A stretch of 64,000 bases of DNA from contig DDSV01000050.1 in NCBI GenBank assembly GCA_002344215.1, forward strand, positions 80,016 to 144,015. The letters run 5' to 3'. Shown piece after piece: positions 15,010-23,500 of the stretch (within the stretch, counting starts at the first letter, position 1; each line of letters starts with the position of its first letter). The DNA comes from Akkermansiaceae bacterium UBA2381 (lineage in GTDB: Bacteria > Verrucomicrobiota > Verrucomicrobiia > Verrucomicrobiales > DEV007). The position numbers and the translations under genes were made by a program. Below the pieces are notes generated by a model. That model saw only the letters and a list, made by a program, of their open reading frames with translations. It was not told the origin of the DNA and did not search any database.

Positions 15010-16335
15010 TCAGTAAATGATGATGTCGTATTGGATGACGAGCCCCTGAGACCCGACTGATTTCGCCACATCCTCCGGCATCGGAGGGAGCTTTGCCTCC
15101 CGAATCGCTTTAAGAGAAAACTCGGCCAGAATGGCATTGGCCTCATTCTTCGTAATTTGCAAGTTCTTCACCCCGCCATTTGCCTCCACCGTGAACTCGA
15201 TTTTCAGAATCCCCCAGGTCACGAACTCGCCATTCTCCTGACGATAGCGATGCCAGGTCGAGGAGATCGCGTCCCTCACCGCTTTTTTATACCGACCCAG
15301 GGCGGTCTCTTCGGCATCGACCGCATTTTGACCGGCGCGGGCGAGACTTCCGTTGATCACATTCTGGCGCTCCTCGGGGCTGAACCCGCTCGAAAAGAGT
15401 CCGTCATCGGCGGATTTTAATGCCATCTCTTCATTCGCGGAGAGCTCGGCAGCTTTCTCCCCCGGTTTCGATTCCGGAGCTGCCGCCACCTTCTCCTGAA
15501 CTGGATCCGCGGCTTCCCCCTTTCCATTCTCTTCTCCCCTGGGAGCCGCCGTGCGATCCCTTTCGGCCGACATGGTTCCGGGGACCGTGGAATCAGAAGG
15601 TCCCGAAGGAAGGACAAAGCTTCGCTGCACCGAACTCTCCGGAGCGTTCCCCGGTTCATCAGAAAGTGGAATTTCCACCCCTTCGTTCAGACCCGGCGGC
15701 CGGCTCATGTTATCACCGATTCTCTCTTTCGGAAGCTCCGTTGCTCCCTCAATACTTTCGCTATCCTCGCCTTTCTGAACCTGGTCCGAAGAGGGTATTC
15801 CCGTCGCTGACCGGGCTCCGGAGCTGGAGGAAACCGGACTCGCCGCCTGTCCTCCGGGGGGCATACCTGGACTGAGCTTGTCTGGAGGACTCGATGCCTC
15901 CGAAGGCGTCTCATTCAGACGCCCCTCCACAAATTCGCGGTTCTGGAGGGTGAGATTCGGGATTGGGCTGTCGCCCTCAAGCGTCGGTACCCTCTCGCCC
16001 GGCAGCATCTTATCCGGCTGAATCTCGGTGGCGGCGGTCGTGTTTCGATCCGACTCAAATCGGGCCTTTTCCGGCGCCTCACTTTCGGGCCGGTTCAAAT
16101 CGGTCGATATGAAGGGCCGGGATTCAGGGACAGGAGCCTCAGTCGTCACCTGCTCCATAAGATCACTCATCATAATCGTGACTTCCTGCGGCGCTTCAGG
16201 CTCGGGAGGATTTCCGCCCCTCAGGGAAGAACTGGCCTCTCTGGTGCTCAGAAGCAGAAACACGAGAAAAAGCAGAAGCACATGGGCGACAAAAGCACCC
16301 GAAAGACTGGCAAAAACTTTCTGCTGCTCCGACAT
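15010..16335 (-). CDS. TonB-like energy transducer with a very long linker
   Basis: This 441-residue protein has a short cytoplasmic N-terminus (MSEQQKVFASL), a membrane helix (about residues 10-32), a linker of some 280 residues rich in Glu, Ser, Pro and Gly, and a C-terminal TonB-type domain (RYKKAVRDAISSTWHRYRQ, LKIEFTVEANGGVKNLQI, LKAIREAKLPPMPED). It should couple ExbB-ExbD to outer-membrane partners. The linker is acidic rather than the Pro-Lys/Pro-Glu type of classical TonB. The ATG at 16335 was chosen because it is beside the helix; its 5' end ends 16 bases from the OGG-type gene. No TonB-dependent receptor is in the window. Confidence 0.82.
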   Translation of the reverse strand: MSEQQKVFASLSGAFVAHVLLLFLVFLLLSTREASSSLRGGNPPEPEAPQEVTIMMSDLMEQVTTEAPVPESRPFISTDLNRPESEAPEKARFESDRNTTAATEIQPDKMLPGERVPTLEGDSPIPNLTLQNREFVEGRLNETPSEASSPPDKLSPGMPPGGQAASPVSSSSGARSATGIPSSDQVQKGEDSESIEGATELPKERIGDNMSRPPGLNEGVEIPLSDEPGNAPESSVQRSFVLPSGPSDSTVPGTMSAERDRTAAPRGEENGKGEAADPVQEKVAAAPESKPGEKAAELSANEEMALKSADDGLFSSGFSPEERQNVINGSLARAGQNAVDAEETALGRYKKAVRDAISSTWHRYRQENGEFVTWGILKIEFTVEANGGVKNLQITKNEANAILAEFSLKAIREAKLPPMPEDVAKSVGSQGLVIQYDIIIY

Positions 16336-16351
16336 GAAAAATGACGAAAAA

Positions 16352-17209
16352 CTAAAGCGTTTTCCTCGCGAAATGAAAGAGGTATTGCTGGGCATAACCC
16401 GCATTCGGTCCGAAATACCGGCTCGCCCAGGCCTGCAGTTTTGCTCCTCTTATCCGTTTGCGGTAGTGCTCACGGAGGATGCGCTCGATCCACACATCAA
16501 TTGGGAAGGCCTGCCATCGTCCCGCTCCGAAGAGCAGGGCACAGTTGGCAATTTTTTCTCCCACTCCGTGAAGTTGCATGAGTTCGATGCGGGCAAGGTC
16601 CGGATTGGCCTCCGCTTCGATGCCCTCGATATCAACCTCCCCTGCAGCGAGCGCCAGGGCGGCAAGGTGCAGCGACTTCGCCCGATAACCGAGGGAACAC
16701 CCTCTCAGTGCCTCCTCTCCTGCCGCCGCCAGAGCAGCCGGCTCCGGATAGGAATAAAACACTCGATCACCAAACGAATACTCGACTCCAAAACGCTGCC
16801 TCAAGGTCATCGAAATCGCACGAATATGGGCCACCTGTTTGAGCGAAGAGGTGATAAAGGTGGCAAGGCATTCCCACATCGGCTGACGGGCAATTCGGAG
16901 TCCCGGACAATAGGCGATCGCCTTTTCCAGAACGGGGTCATTTTCCGGAAAGGTGGCGTGAATTTCCGACACGCAATGATCCAGACCGAAATAGCGTGAA
17001 ACCCGCTCTCTGTCAGGAGTGAAAGTCACGACCTCCCCGCTCTCCCGTTGCGCGATAAAGGACGGAGGAGCGTTTCCGATGCAACCGGCAAAACCGCTCA
17101 GATCGCCCCATTCGTAGGGCTCCCAATGGAAGAGCTGACCGGACTTCATGGTGTCACGGAGGGAAAAAATCCCATCGTAAGGCACATTCACGAGATCACC
17201 GTTCGACAT
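16352..17209 (-). CDS. OGG1-type 8-oxoguanine DNA glycosylase/AP lyase
   Basis: This 285-residue protein combines an OGG_N-like domain (SLRDTMKSGQLFHWEPYEWG, residues about 15-35) with a helix-hairpin-helix GPD core. LHGVGEKIANC supplies the Schiff-base Lys (Lys219) and FPIDVWIERIL the catalytic Asp (Asp238); the 19-residue spacing equals that between Lys249 and Asp268 of human OGG1. It should excise 8-oxoguanine opposite cytosine and nick the abasic strand. Most bacteria use MutM (Fpg) instead. A TTG seven codons upstream (17230) would overlap the rex stop and is an alternative start; ATG 17209 already covers the domain. Confidence 0.88.
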   Translation of the reverse strand: MSNGDLVNVPYDGIFSLRDTMKSGQLFHWEPYEWGDLSGFAGCIGNAPPSFIAQRESGEVVTFTPDRERVSRYFGLDHCVSEIHATFPENDPVLEKAIAYCPGLRIARQPMWECLATFITSSLKQVAHIRAISMTLRQRFGVEYSFGDRVFYSYPEPAALAAAGEEALRGCSLGYRAKSLHLAALALAAGEVDIEGIEAEANPDLARIELMQLHGVGEKIANCALLFGAGRWQAFPIDVWIERILREHYRKRIRGAKLQAWASRYFGPNAGYAQQYLFHFARKTL

Positions 17210-17226
17210 CAGCGCAGCCTGCCAGA

Positions 17227-17934
17227 TCAACTCACAAAAAAGCTGAGGCTTCCAAGCTCCGCGGCAAGATCAACATGATTCACGACCACTTCGTCAGGCA
17301 CAGTGAGGACGGTGGGAGAAAAGTTGAGAATCGCCTGAACTCCGGCCTTTACCAGAATATCGGCTACCCCCTGTCCGGCCGATTCGGGGACGGCGATAAT
17401 TGCCATGCGAACCCCGTGCGCGCTAACGTAACGCCCCATGTCCCGGACGTCATAGACGGGAACGCCCATCTGCTCGGTTGTCGCTTTCACGTTGGCGGGC
17501 TCCGCATCGAAGGCGGCAATGATCTCGAATCCCTCCTTACGAAATCCGCTGTATCGCAGCAAGGCCGACCCCAGGTTGCCCACCCCGACCATCACAACGG
17601 GTTGGAGCATGGTAAGGCCCATGACCCCGGAGATCGCGTTTGAAAGCGTCGCCACGCTGTAGCCCAATCCACGAGTTCCAAACTGGCCCACATGGCCGAG
17701 GTCCTTGCGCAACTGAGTTGACTTCACTCCGGCAGCCCGGGCAAGGTCCTCGGACGAAACCGTGTCTACCTCTTGGTCAATCAGCTTCTGCAAGCTTCTC
17801 TGGTAAAGAGAGAGCCGGTAAACCGTTTTTCTGGGAATATCGAGTTTTTCCAAATTCGCAGGAGTTTGAGAATGATACACGAATCCGAAGAATTCGTCAC
17901 CTTTTAGACGCACCGGAGGCAGAGATGTTATCAC
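17227..17934 (-). CDS. rex: Redox-sensing transcriptional repressor Rex
   Basis: This 235-residue protein has the Rex winged-helix domain (IPRKTVYRLSLYQRSL at about 33-48, then SSEDLARAAGVKSTQLRKDL and GQFGTRGLGY) and an NAD(H)-binding Rossmann domain with GVGNLGSALL (Gly117-Gly122). Rex binds operators when NADH is low and leaves them when NADH rises, controlling fermentation and respiration genes. The start is uncertain: the annotated GTG gives about 25 extra residues before the usual Rex start, and a TTG at codon 28 is an alternative. It lies between the nucleotidyltransferase and the OGG-type glycosylase. Confidence 0.93.
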   Translation of the reverse strand: MITSLPPVRLKGDEFFGFVYHSQTPANLEKLDIPRKTVYRLSLYQRSLQKLIDQEVDTVSSEDLARAAGVKSTQLRKDLGHVGQFGTRGLGYSVATLSNAISGVMGLTMLQPVVMVGVGNLGSALLRYSGFRKEGFEIIAAFDAEPANVKATTEQMGVPVYDVRDMGRYVSAHGVRMAIIAVPESAGQGVADILVKAGVQAILNFSPTVLTVPDEVVVNHVDLAAELGSLSFFVS

Positions 17935-17983
17935 TTTTCCGGAAAAACTGCGATTTCCTTGATAACTCGTTCAATTTCAGACC

Positions 17984-18937
17984 CTAAATATCGACATTTC
18001 GCAGTGAACCCGAAGCGACTTCACCCTCGCGAACCACGACACGATCGAGGCTGGCGCCCGCACTAACCTTCGCATCCGCCCAAATGACGGACTCCCGGAT
18101 CACCGCCCCCCGACCGAGATGAGCCCGCGGCCCGACCGTTGAAAGAGAATCAATGATCACATCCGCCTCGATCAGGGCCTCTGAAGAAATGCGTTCGAAG
18201 GGAACAGTTCCATAGCGGGGAAAGCCCTTTTCCGGGAGTGCCAGAGCCCCGAGATAGGCGTTCCGCTCACCGAGATCACTCCACTCCCCTTCATCGACGA
18301 CAACGCCTCCGATCCCCACCCCCACTTTGATTGCCTCCAGAATCGGGAGGATCACCGACTCGATCCTGCCCGGTTTCAGGAAGGGTAAGAACCGGGGGGA
18401 GACAAGATAGATGCCGGTGAACTGATAGCGGTGCGGCCAGTCGGGAGCGAGCACGCCGCGTAGATCAACCACTTTCCCGGTCTCGGGATCGTATCCGACA
18501 CGAAGTTCATCCCCCGTGGATCTCAGCAGCATGGTAACGGCATCACCGGATCGCAGGTGTGCCTCCATTGCCGGACCGAGCGGCAGATCGGTCAGGATAT
18601 CCCCATTGTAGACGATAAAGGAGTCCTCCTCGGGTAACCAGTCGCGCAGATTGTCAATACCACCGGCGGTATCGAGCAGGATCGGTTCGTGGCGGAATAG
18701 GATCGGCCGGCCGTGATACGAGTTCTCCGGGAAAGCTCGAGCGTAGGCCTCCGGGCAGTGATGGGTATTCACCGCAAACCCGCTGATGTTGAGATCGATG
18801 ATGAGATGATCAAACGCAAAGCTGATGAGGGGCCGATTCCCCACCGGCACCAGCGGTTTCGGAAGGGTCTCCGTCAGGGGGCGTAGGCGGGTCCCCAAGC
18901 CCGCCCCGAGAATAAAGGCCTTAGTAATCTCTCCCAT
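17984..18937 (-). CDS. NDP-sugar nucleotidyltransferase (mannose-1-phosphate guanylyltransferase-like)
   Basis: This 317-residue enzyme has the nucleotidyltransferase signature AFILGAGLGTRLRPLTE and LPKPLVPVGNRP at the N-terminus, the metal-binding YNGDILTD (about residue 115) and a short C-terminal left-handed beta-helix (GRGAVIRESVIWADAKVSAGASLDRV). It should make an NDP-sugar from a sugar-1-phosphate for cell-surface polysaccharide or LPS; the C-terminal hexapeptide region is like that of GMP-mannose and glucose-1-phosphate enzymes. The ATG at 18937 (MGEITKA) was chosen over an in-frame ATG seven codons upstream. Confidence 0.88.
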   Translation of the reverse strand: MGEITKAFILGAGLGTRLRPLTETLPKPLVPVGNRPLISFAFDHLIIDLNISGFAVNTHHCPEAYARAFPENSYHGRPILFRHEPILLDTAGGIDNLRDWLPEEDSFIVYNGDILTDLPLGPAMEAHLRSGDAVTMLLRSTGDELRVGYDPETGKVVDLRGVLAPDWPHRYQFTGIYLVSPRFLPFLKPGRIESVILPILEAIKVGVGIGGVVVDEGEWSDLGERNAYLGALALPEKGFPRYGTVPFERISSEALIEADVIIDSLSTVGPRAHLGRGAVIRESVIWADAKVSAGASLDRVVVREGEVASGSLRNVDI

Positions 18938-19052
18938 ATCGGCCCAAAGTTGCCGCATTCATCCTTGAATCAAGTGCGTTCCTCCTCCTTCCCCCCGCAA
19001 ATCCGGATGCCTCCCGATTGCGGCAGGCGCGATTGTGCGCCACCTTCACCCC

Positions 19053-19925
19053 ATGGCTTTTCTCATTAACGGCAAACGCATCGACGACGAAGTAATCGAA
19101 GACGAGTTCGAATCGATCAAAGAACACTACCAGAGTCTCGGCGAAGTGGTCTGTTGTGATCGTGACGAGGAGTTCCGCACCTACGCGACCGACAACGTCA
19201 TCAACCGCACGCTCCTTGAGCAGGAGTCCCTCAGGCAATTCGGTGAAATCGCGGAGTCCGAGGTCGAATCGCGCTTCGAAGCACTTCAGGCCGAACACGG
19301 GGGCGAGCAGCACTTCTACGAAAACACCGGTTTCAACCGGGGCGACCGGAAGATGATCCTCGCCAAGCTGCGAAGCAGCCTCCTTGTGGATCGTCTCCTT
19401 GAGGCGGAGGTGCAGATTCCCGGGAAGGCGACGGAGGATGAACTCGAAACCTACTATCAGAATAATATCCAGCGTTACATGACGGGAGAAGAAGTCCGCG
19501 TCAGTCAGATTTTTATTGAACCCTCGAGCCATGATGCGGCGAGAGAGGCCTTTATCGTCCTCCGGAATCTCAGGAAGGAACTGCTGGCCGGCAAAGACTT
19601 TGACGAGGCCGCAAGGGAACACGGTTCTGACGAAGAGCGGGATATTGACCTCGGCTTCATGAAGCAGGGAGCTACCATGCCGGAAGTGGAGGCGATCACT
19701 TTCTCCATGGAGATCGGGGAGATCAGTCCCATCGTTGCGACCCACTACGGATTTCACATCTTCAAAGTAACTGATCGCAAAGATCCCGAACCCCTGCCGC
19801 GCAACGATATTCCCGATCTCGAGCAACAATATCTCAGCGAAAAACGGGCCCTAGGCATTGCCGATCTCATCGATCGCCTCAAGAGCGCCGGAAGCGTAGA
19901 AGAACTCAGGGAAGAATCGAACTGA
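19053..19925 (+). CDS. Parvulin-type peptidyl-prolyl isomerase, cytoplasmic
   Basis: This 290-residue protein has a SurA-like helical N-terminal region (residues about 1-135) and a parvulin rotamase domain (about 140-235: EEVRVSQIFIEP, LLAGKDFDEAAREHGSDEERDIDLGFM, THYGFHIFKVTDRK). It has no signal peptide or membrane helix from the chosen ATG, unlike SurA, PrsA or PpiD, so it looks cytoplasmic. A GTG six codons upstream is less likely. Its 3' end overlaps the convergent pilin-like gene by 20 bases. Confidence 0.88.
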   Translation: MAFLINGKRIDDEVIEDEFESIKEHYQSLGEVVCCDRDEEFRTYATDNVINRTLLEQESLRQFGEIAESEVESRFEALQAEHGGEQHFYENTGFNRGDRKMILAKLRSSLLVDRLLEAEVQIPGKATEDELETYYQNNIQRYMTGEEVRVSQIFIEPSSHDAAREAFIVLRNLRKELLAGKDFDEAAREHGSDEERDIDLGFMKQGATMPEVEAITFSMEIGEISPIVATHYGFHIFKVTDRKDPEPLPRNDIPDLEQQYLSEKRALGIADLIDRLKSAGSVEELREESN

Positions 19926-20448
19926 TCAATTCGCTCAGTTTCCCGCCGGCCAAAAGAGGCAGCCGCAACGGATTATCGGTGCGGCAAAGAAGAACACGCC
20001 CTCCCGAAGGAGAAAGGTTCGTGTCTTTTCGATAGGGGTCCTGAAAGATCAGCCGCAATTCACGCTTGTCGTATTGGACATAGAGGAATTCGCTGATTTC
20101 CTCAATCTCATCATCCCGCAGCCCGGAAAGAACAAATTTCTCCCCGGCCATCGGGCCTTCCGGGACAATGACACCTTCGCGAAGAAGTCTCGCCGTGGCG
20201 GCCACCCCACCCATCGAATCAGGGATAACGTGAGCCACCCCCAGCGCGGCAAGTGCGCCTGACATTTGCGAAATGCTTTTTGCGTTCTGAATCGCCGTGG
20301 TCCGCTTCGCGACCCCGCGAATATTGCTGATCGAGGGCAAAGCCATCGCCGCAATGATTCCGATCACCCCGACCACAATGAGCATTTCTACCATACTCAA
20401 CGCCGCACAATGATTTCTGAAGGAGGGCCTTGTGTTCCTTGTCCTCAA
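19906..20448 (-). CDS. Type IV pilin/pseudopilin-like protein
   Basis: This 180-residue protein has a prepilin N-terminus: a basic leader (MRTRNTRPSFRNHC), then ALSMVEMLIVVGVIGIIAAMALP, with Glu five residues after the likely cleavage point as required for pilin assembly. A long amphipathic helix follows (RTTAIQNAKSISQMSGAL). The remaining 100 residues form a small globular region with no recognised domain. It is isolated from other secretion or pilus genes, so it may be a minor pilin or a stand-alone pseudopilin of the kind abundant in verrucomicrobia. Confidence 0.82.
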   Translation of the reverse strand: MRTRNTRPSFRNHCAALSMVEMLIVVGVIGIIAAMALPSISNIRGVAKRTTAIQNAKSISQMSGALAALGVAHVIPDSMGGVAATARLLREGVIVPEGPMAGEKFVLSGLRDDEIEEISEFLYVQYDKRELRLIFQDPYRKDTNLSPSGGRVLLCRTDNPLRLPLLAGGKLSELISSILP

Positions 20449-20545
20449 TTGAATATAGAAATTATATTTAACTTAACTTAAAAGATTCACTAAATGATCT
20501 TGAAATAGCAATAAAGTTAAGGCATCCTAAATTACCCGCAATTTC

Positions 20546-20562
20546 ATATTTTTCAAAAATAT
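20546..20562. promoter_or_regulatory. A/T palindrome before the giant hybrid kinase gene
   Basis: ATATTTTT (20546-20553) and AAAAATAT (20555-20562) form a perfect 8-bp palindrome around one C, ending 20 bases before the ATG at 20582. It sits in a strongly A/T-rich divergent intergenic stretch (20449-20581) that also contains the direct repeat TTAACTTAACTTAA near 20468. It may be an operator, a promoter element or simply low-complexity promoter DNA. Confidence 0.4.
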
Positions 20563-20581
20563 TTTGGCTCTTCCGAAACAA

Positions 20582-23500
20582 ATGGAGATCTCCCGGCCGC
20601 ATGCTCCTCTCCTCCGAATACTGGCTGGATTGCTCATCGCCCTGCCTTTTCTGGCGATCTCCCAGACCGAGGTCAGCCGGATCCGGTTTACAACTCTCTC
20701 GAAATCCACCCCCGGGGGATTGAAATCCGACCTCGTTCGTGATCTGACGCAGGATCTTAGCGGTTATCTCTGGCTGGCCACCGATCGGGGGCTGAGTCGT
20801 TTTGACGGCTGGGAAACCAATCACTATTTCCACGATCCCGACTCACCGGACAGTCTCAGCAGCGACCAGCTAACGGCGGTTGCTACCACCCAGAAGACAA
20901 AGGGAACCGTCTGGGTCGGGACTTCCTCAAGCGGCCTTGTTCAGTTCCATCAGGACAGTGGAAACGCCACCCGGATCAAGAAAGGCAGCGTTCCCGGTGG
21001 CGAGCTTCTCAGTGACAGCATTGTAGCTCTCGCCATCTCGAATGATCAGTTTCTCTGGATCGGAACCGACGCCGGCCTCAATGTCATGAACTTGAGCAGC
21101 GGAAACATCTCCGTTGCCGAGGGTCCTCTGGGAAGCGCCGGCATTGCCTCAATTACCAACATCGGGGAGAACGAAATCTGGGTGGGAACCGCGGCCGGGG
21201 AACTCTATCAGTGGAAAAACAAGGAAAATGCCTTTGCCAAAATCTGGACCACTTCGGTGCCGGTCAACTCGGTCGCCCTCGACGCCGAGAACCGCATTTG
21301 GATCGGGACTGGAGGCTTGGGGCTCTTCTCTTATGCTCCCGGAAGCGGCAACGAACCGGTGAACCATCCCGTCGAAGGCAAAAACATCACCTCGCTCTTT
21401 GTCGATTCGAACGGCGACCTCTGGGTGGGCAGCATGAGCGGCCTCGCTCTCTTTGATCGCGAGAACGATTCGTTCATCCATTTTGTAAATACGCCGAGGC
21501 ACGCCGACAGTCTCACTGACAATCATGTGTCCTCCATTTTTGAAGATCACTCCCGCATGTTGTGGATATCGACCTTTGGAGGAGGCACGAGCCGCTTCAG
21601 TCTCGACCGGCAGTGGTTTTCACACATCCGCTTCAACCCCGACCGGAAAGATGGCCTGCCCCACTCCTCCGTTCGCTCATTCGCCAGGACCCGGGACAAA
21701 AGCATCTGGATTGGGACCAGCGAGGGACTCACCCAATGGAACACCCGGGATGATCGTTTCCAGCCGCTTTCAAACACCGAGGCCGAGTTCAGACCCGACG
21801 TAAACGACCTGCTTTACGATCAGCAGGACAATCTCTGGATCGCGACCCGCGGCACCGGCCTTTACCGCCGCGGGAGCGACGGCATCACGACCGCTTTTCG
21901 TCACTCTTCCGATGACGCGGGCTCGATTGGTCATGACAATATCTCCGCGCTCCTTCAGAATACCGAAGGCGTCCTCTTCGTCGGAACAAGCGGAGCCGGA
22001 CTTTATCGATACGACCCCGGACAACAGACCTTTAATCGGATAAAGGCGGAATCCGGGAAAGCGGTCGATTTTATTACTGACCTTTCCGAGGACTCCAACG
22101 GGCACCTCTGGATCGCCGGAAAATCCGACTCGTTTCTTCTTCGAAAAGGTAGCGCCGAACTGACAGATCTGGCGACTGCCTTTCCGAACGCGGAAAAGCA
22201 AACCAGTCAGCGGGTCACGACCATCCTACCCGACTCAAACGGGATCGTATGGATCGGCACTCTTGACGCCGGTCTCGACCGCTTCAACACCGTCACCGGT
22301 GAAATTTCAAATTTCAACAGTGCGGTCAACGGTCTGCCCGACGACATGATTCTTTCCCTGATCAAGGACGAAAGCAACTTCCTCTGGGTTGCTACCGGAA
22401 CCGGTATCGCAAGACTGAACGCGATGCAGAACGAGTTTCGCATCTTTTCCGAGGAAGACGGATTGCAGAAAGAAGGATTTAATTCGGGAGCGGTGTCCAA
22501 AGATGAGAAAGGACGACTTTTCTTCGGCGGCAGAGATGGATTCAACATCATCGATCCTGCCAACCTGCCGACGATGCCGCGCACTCCCAACCCTATCCTG
22601 ACAAGTTTCGAATACTTCGGAGAACAGGTCATCCCGAAGGAGGGAGGAATCCTCGAACGCGAAATCGCCGCCACCGACGAAATCCGGATTCCCTTTGATG
22701 AACGTGTCCGCTTTGCCATCCGCTTCGCCAATCTCGATTACCGCTTCCCGAATCGCGGATATTTCCGCTATATGCTCGAGGGTTACGAGCAGGGATGGCA
22801 AATCGCTGAAGATGACCGGAGGGCATCTTACTCCAACCTCCCCCCGGGCAAGTATCGCTTTATGGTCCAAAGCTCGATCGACGGCCGGGAATGGCCCGAC
22901 GTGGGGGCAAAAGTCCGCATCGTAATCAATCCCCCCCTCTGGCAGACCTGGTGGTTCCGCTCCCTCGCCCTCGCCCTCCTCATTCTAGGAACCGTCGTCA
23001 TTACAAAAATCACCATCCGGACGAGGGTAAAACAACTGGAACGGCGAGAGGAAATGCTGCGAGCCCAACGGGACAAGGCCGAGGCCGCACTGGCCCGGCA
23101 GTTACAGAACCGGATGCTCCTTGATAAGACCACCAGAAACCTCCAGAGCGATGTCCCTGACGATCAGATCCTGAGTGATGCTCTCCAGCAAATCACCGTG
23201 GAGTTTCAGGCCACCCATTGCCTCGTCCATCGTCTCGTAAGTATAGAGGGAGAAGACGGCGGGACCAGCAACCACCTCAAGCAAATCGGTTACTGGGAAA
23301 CCCAGCGAGGCTCCATTCAATCCATCAAGCCAACCCTATGGATGGAGGATCTTCTCGTAAAAAGAATTCTTGAAGCGCGGACCGTACTTTCCGTTTCCAA
23401 TCCTCTGGAGATCCCCGATTCCCTCCGCGCCTCATTTTCTCCGAACGAGCCCGTCTCACTGCTTGCGGCAAAGACCAGTTTCCTCGACAACGCGAATGGA

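Noticed and set aside
18921..19829. A 302-codon open frame on the minus strand
   Set aside because: It runs antisense to the parvulin-type isomerase gene, whose family motifs are clear; the antisense product has no recognisable motif.
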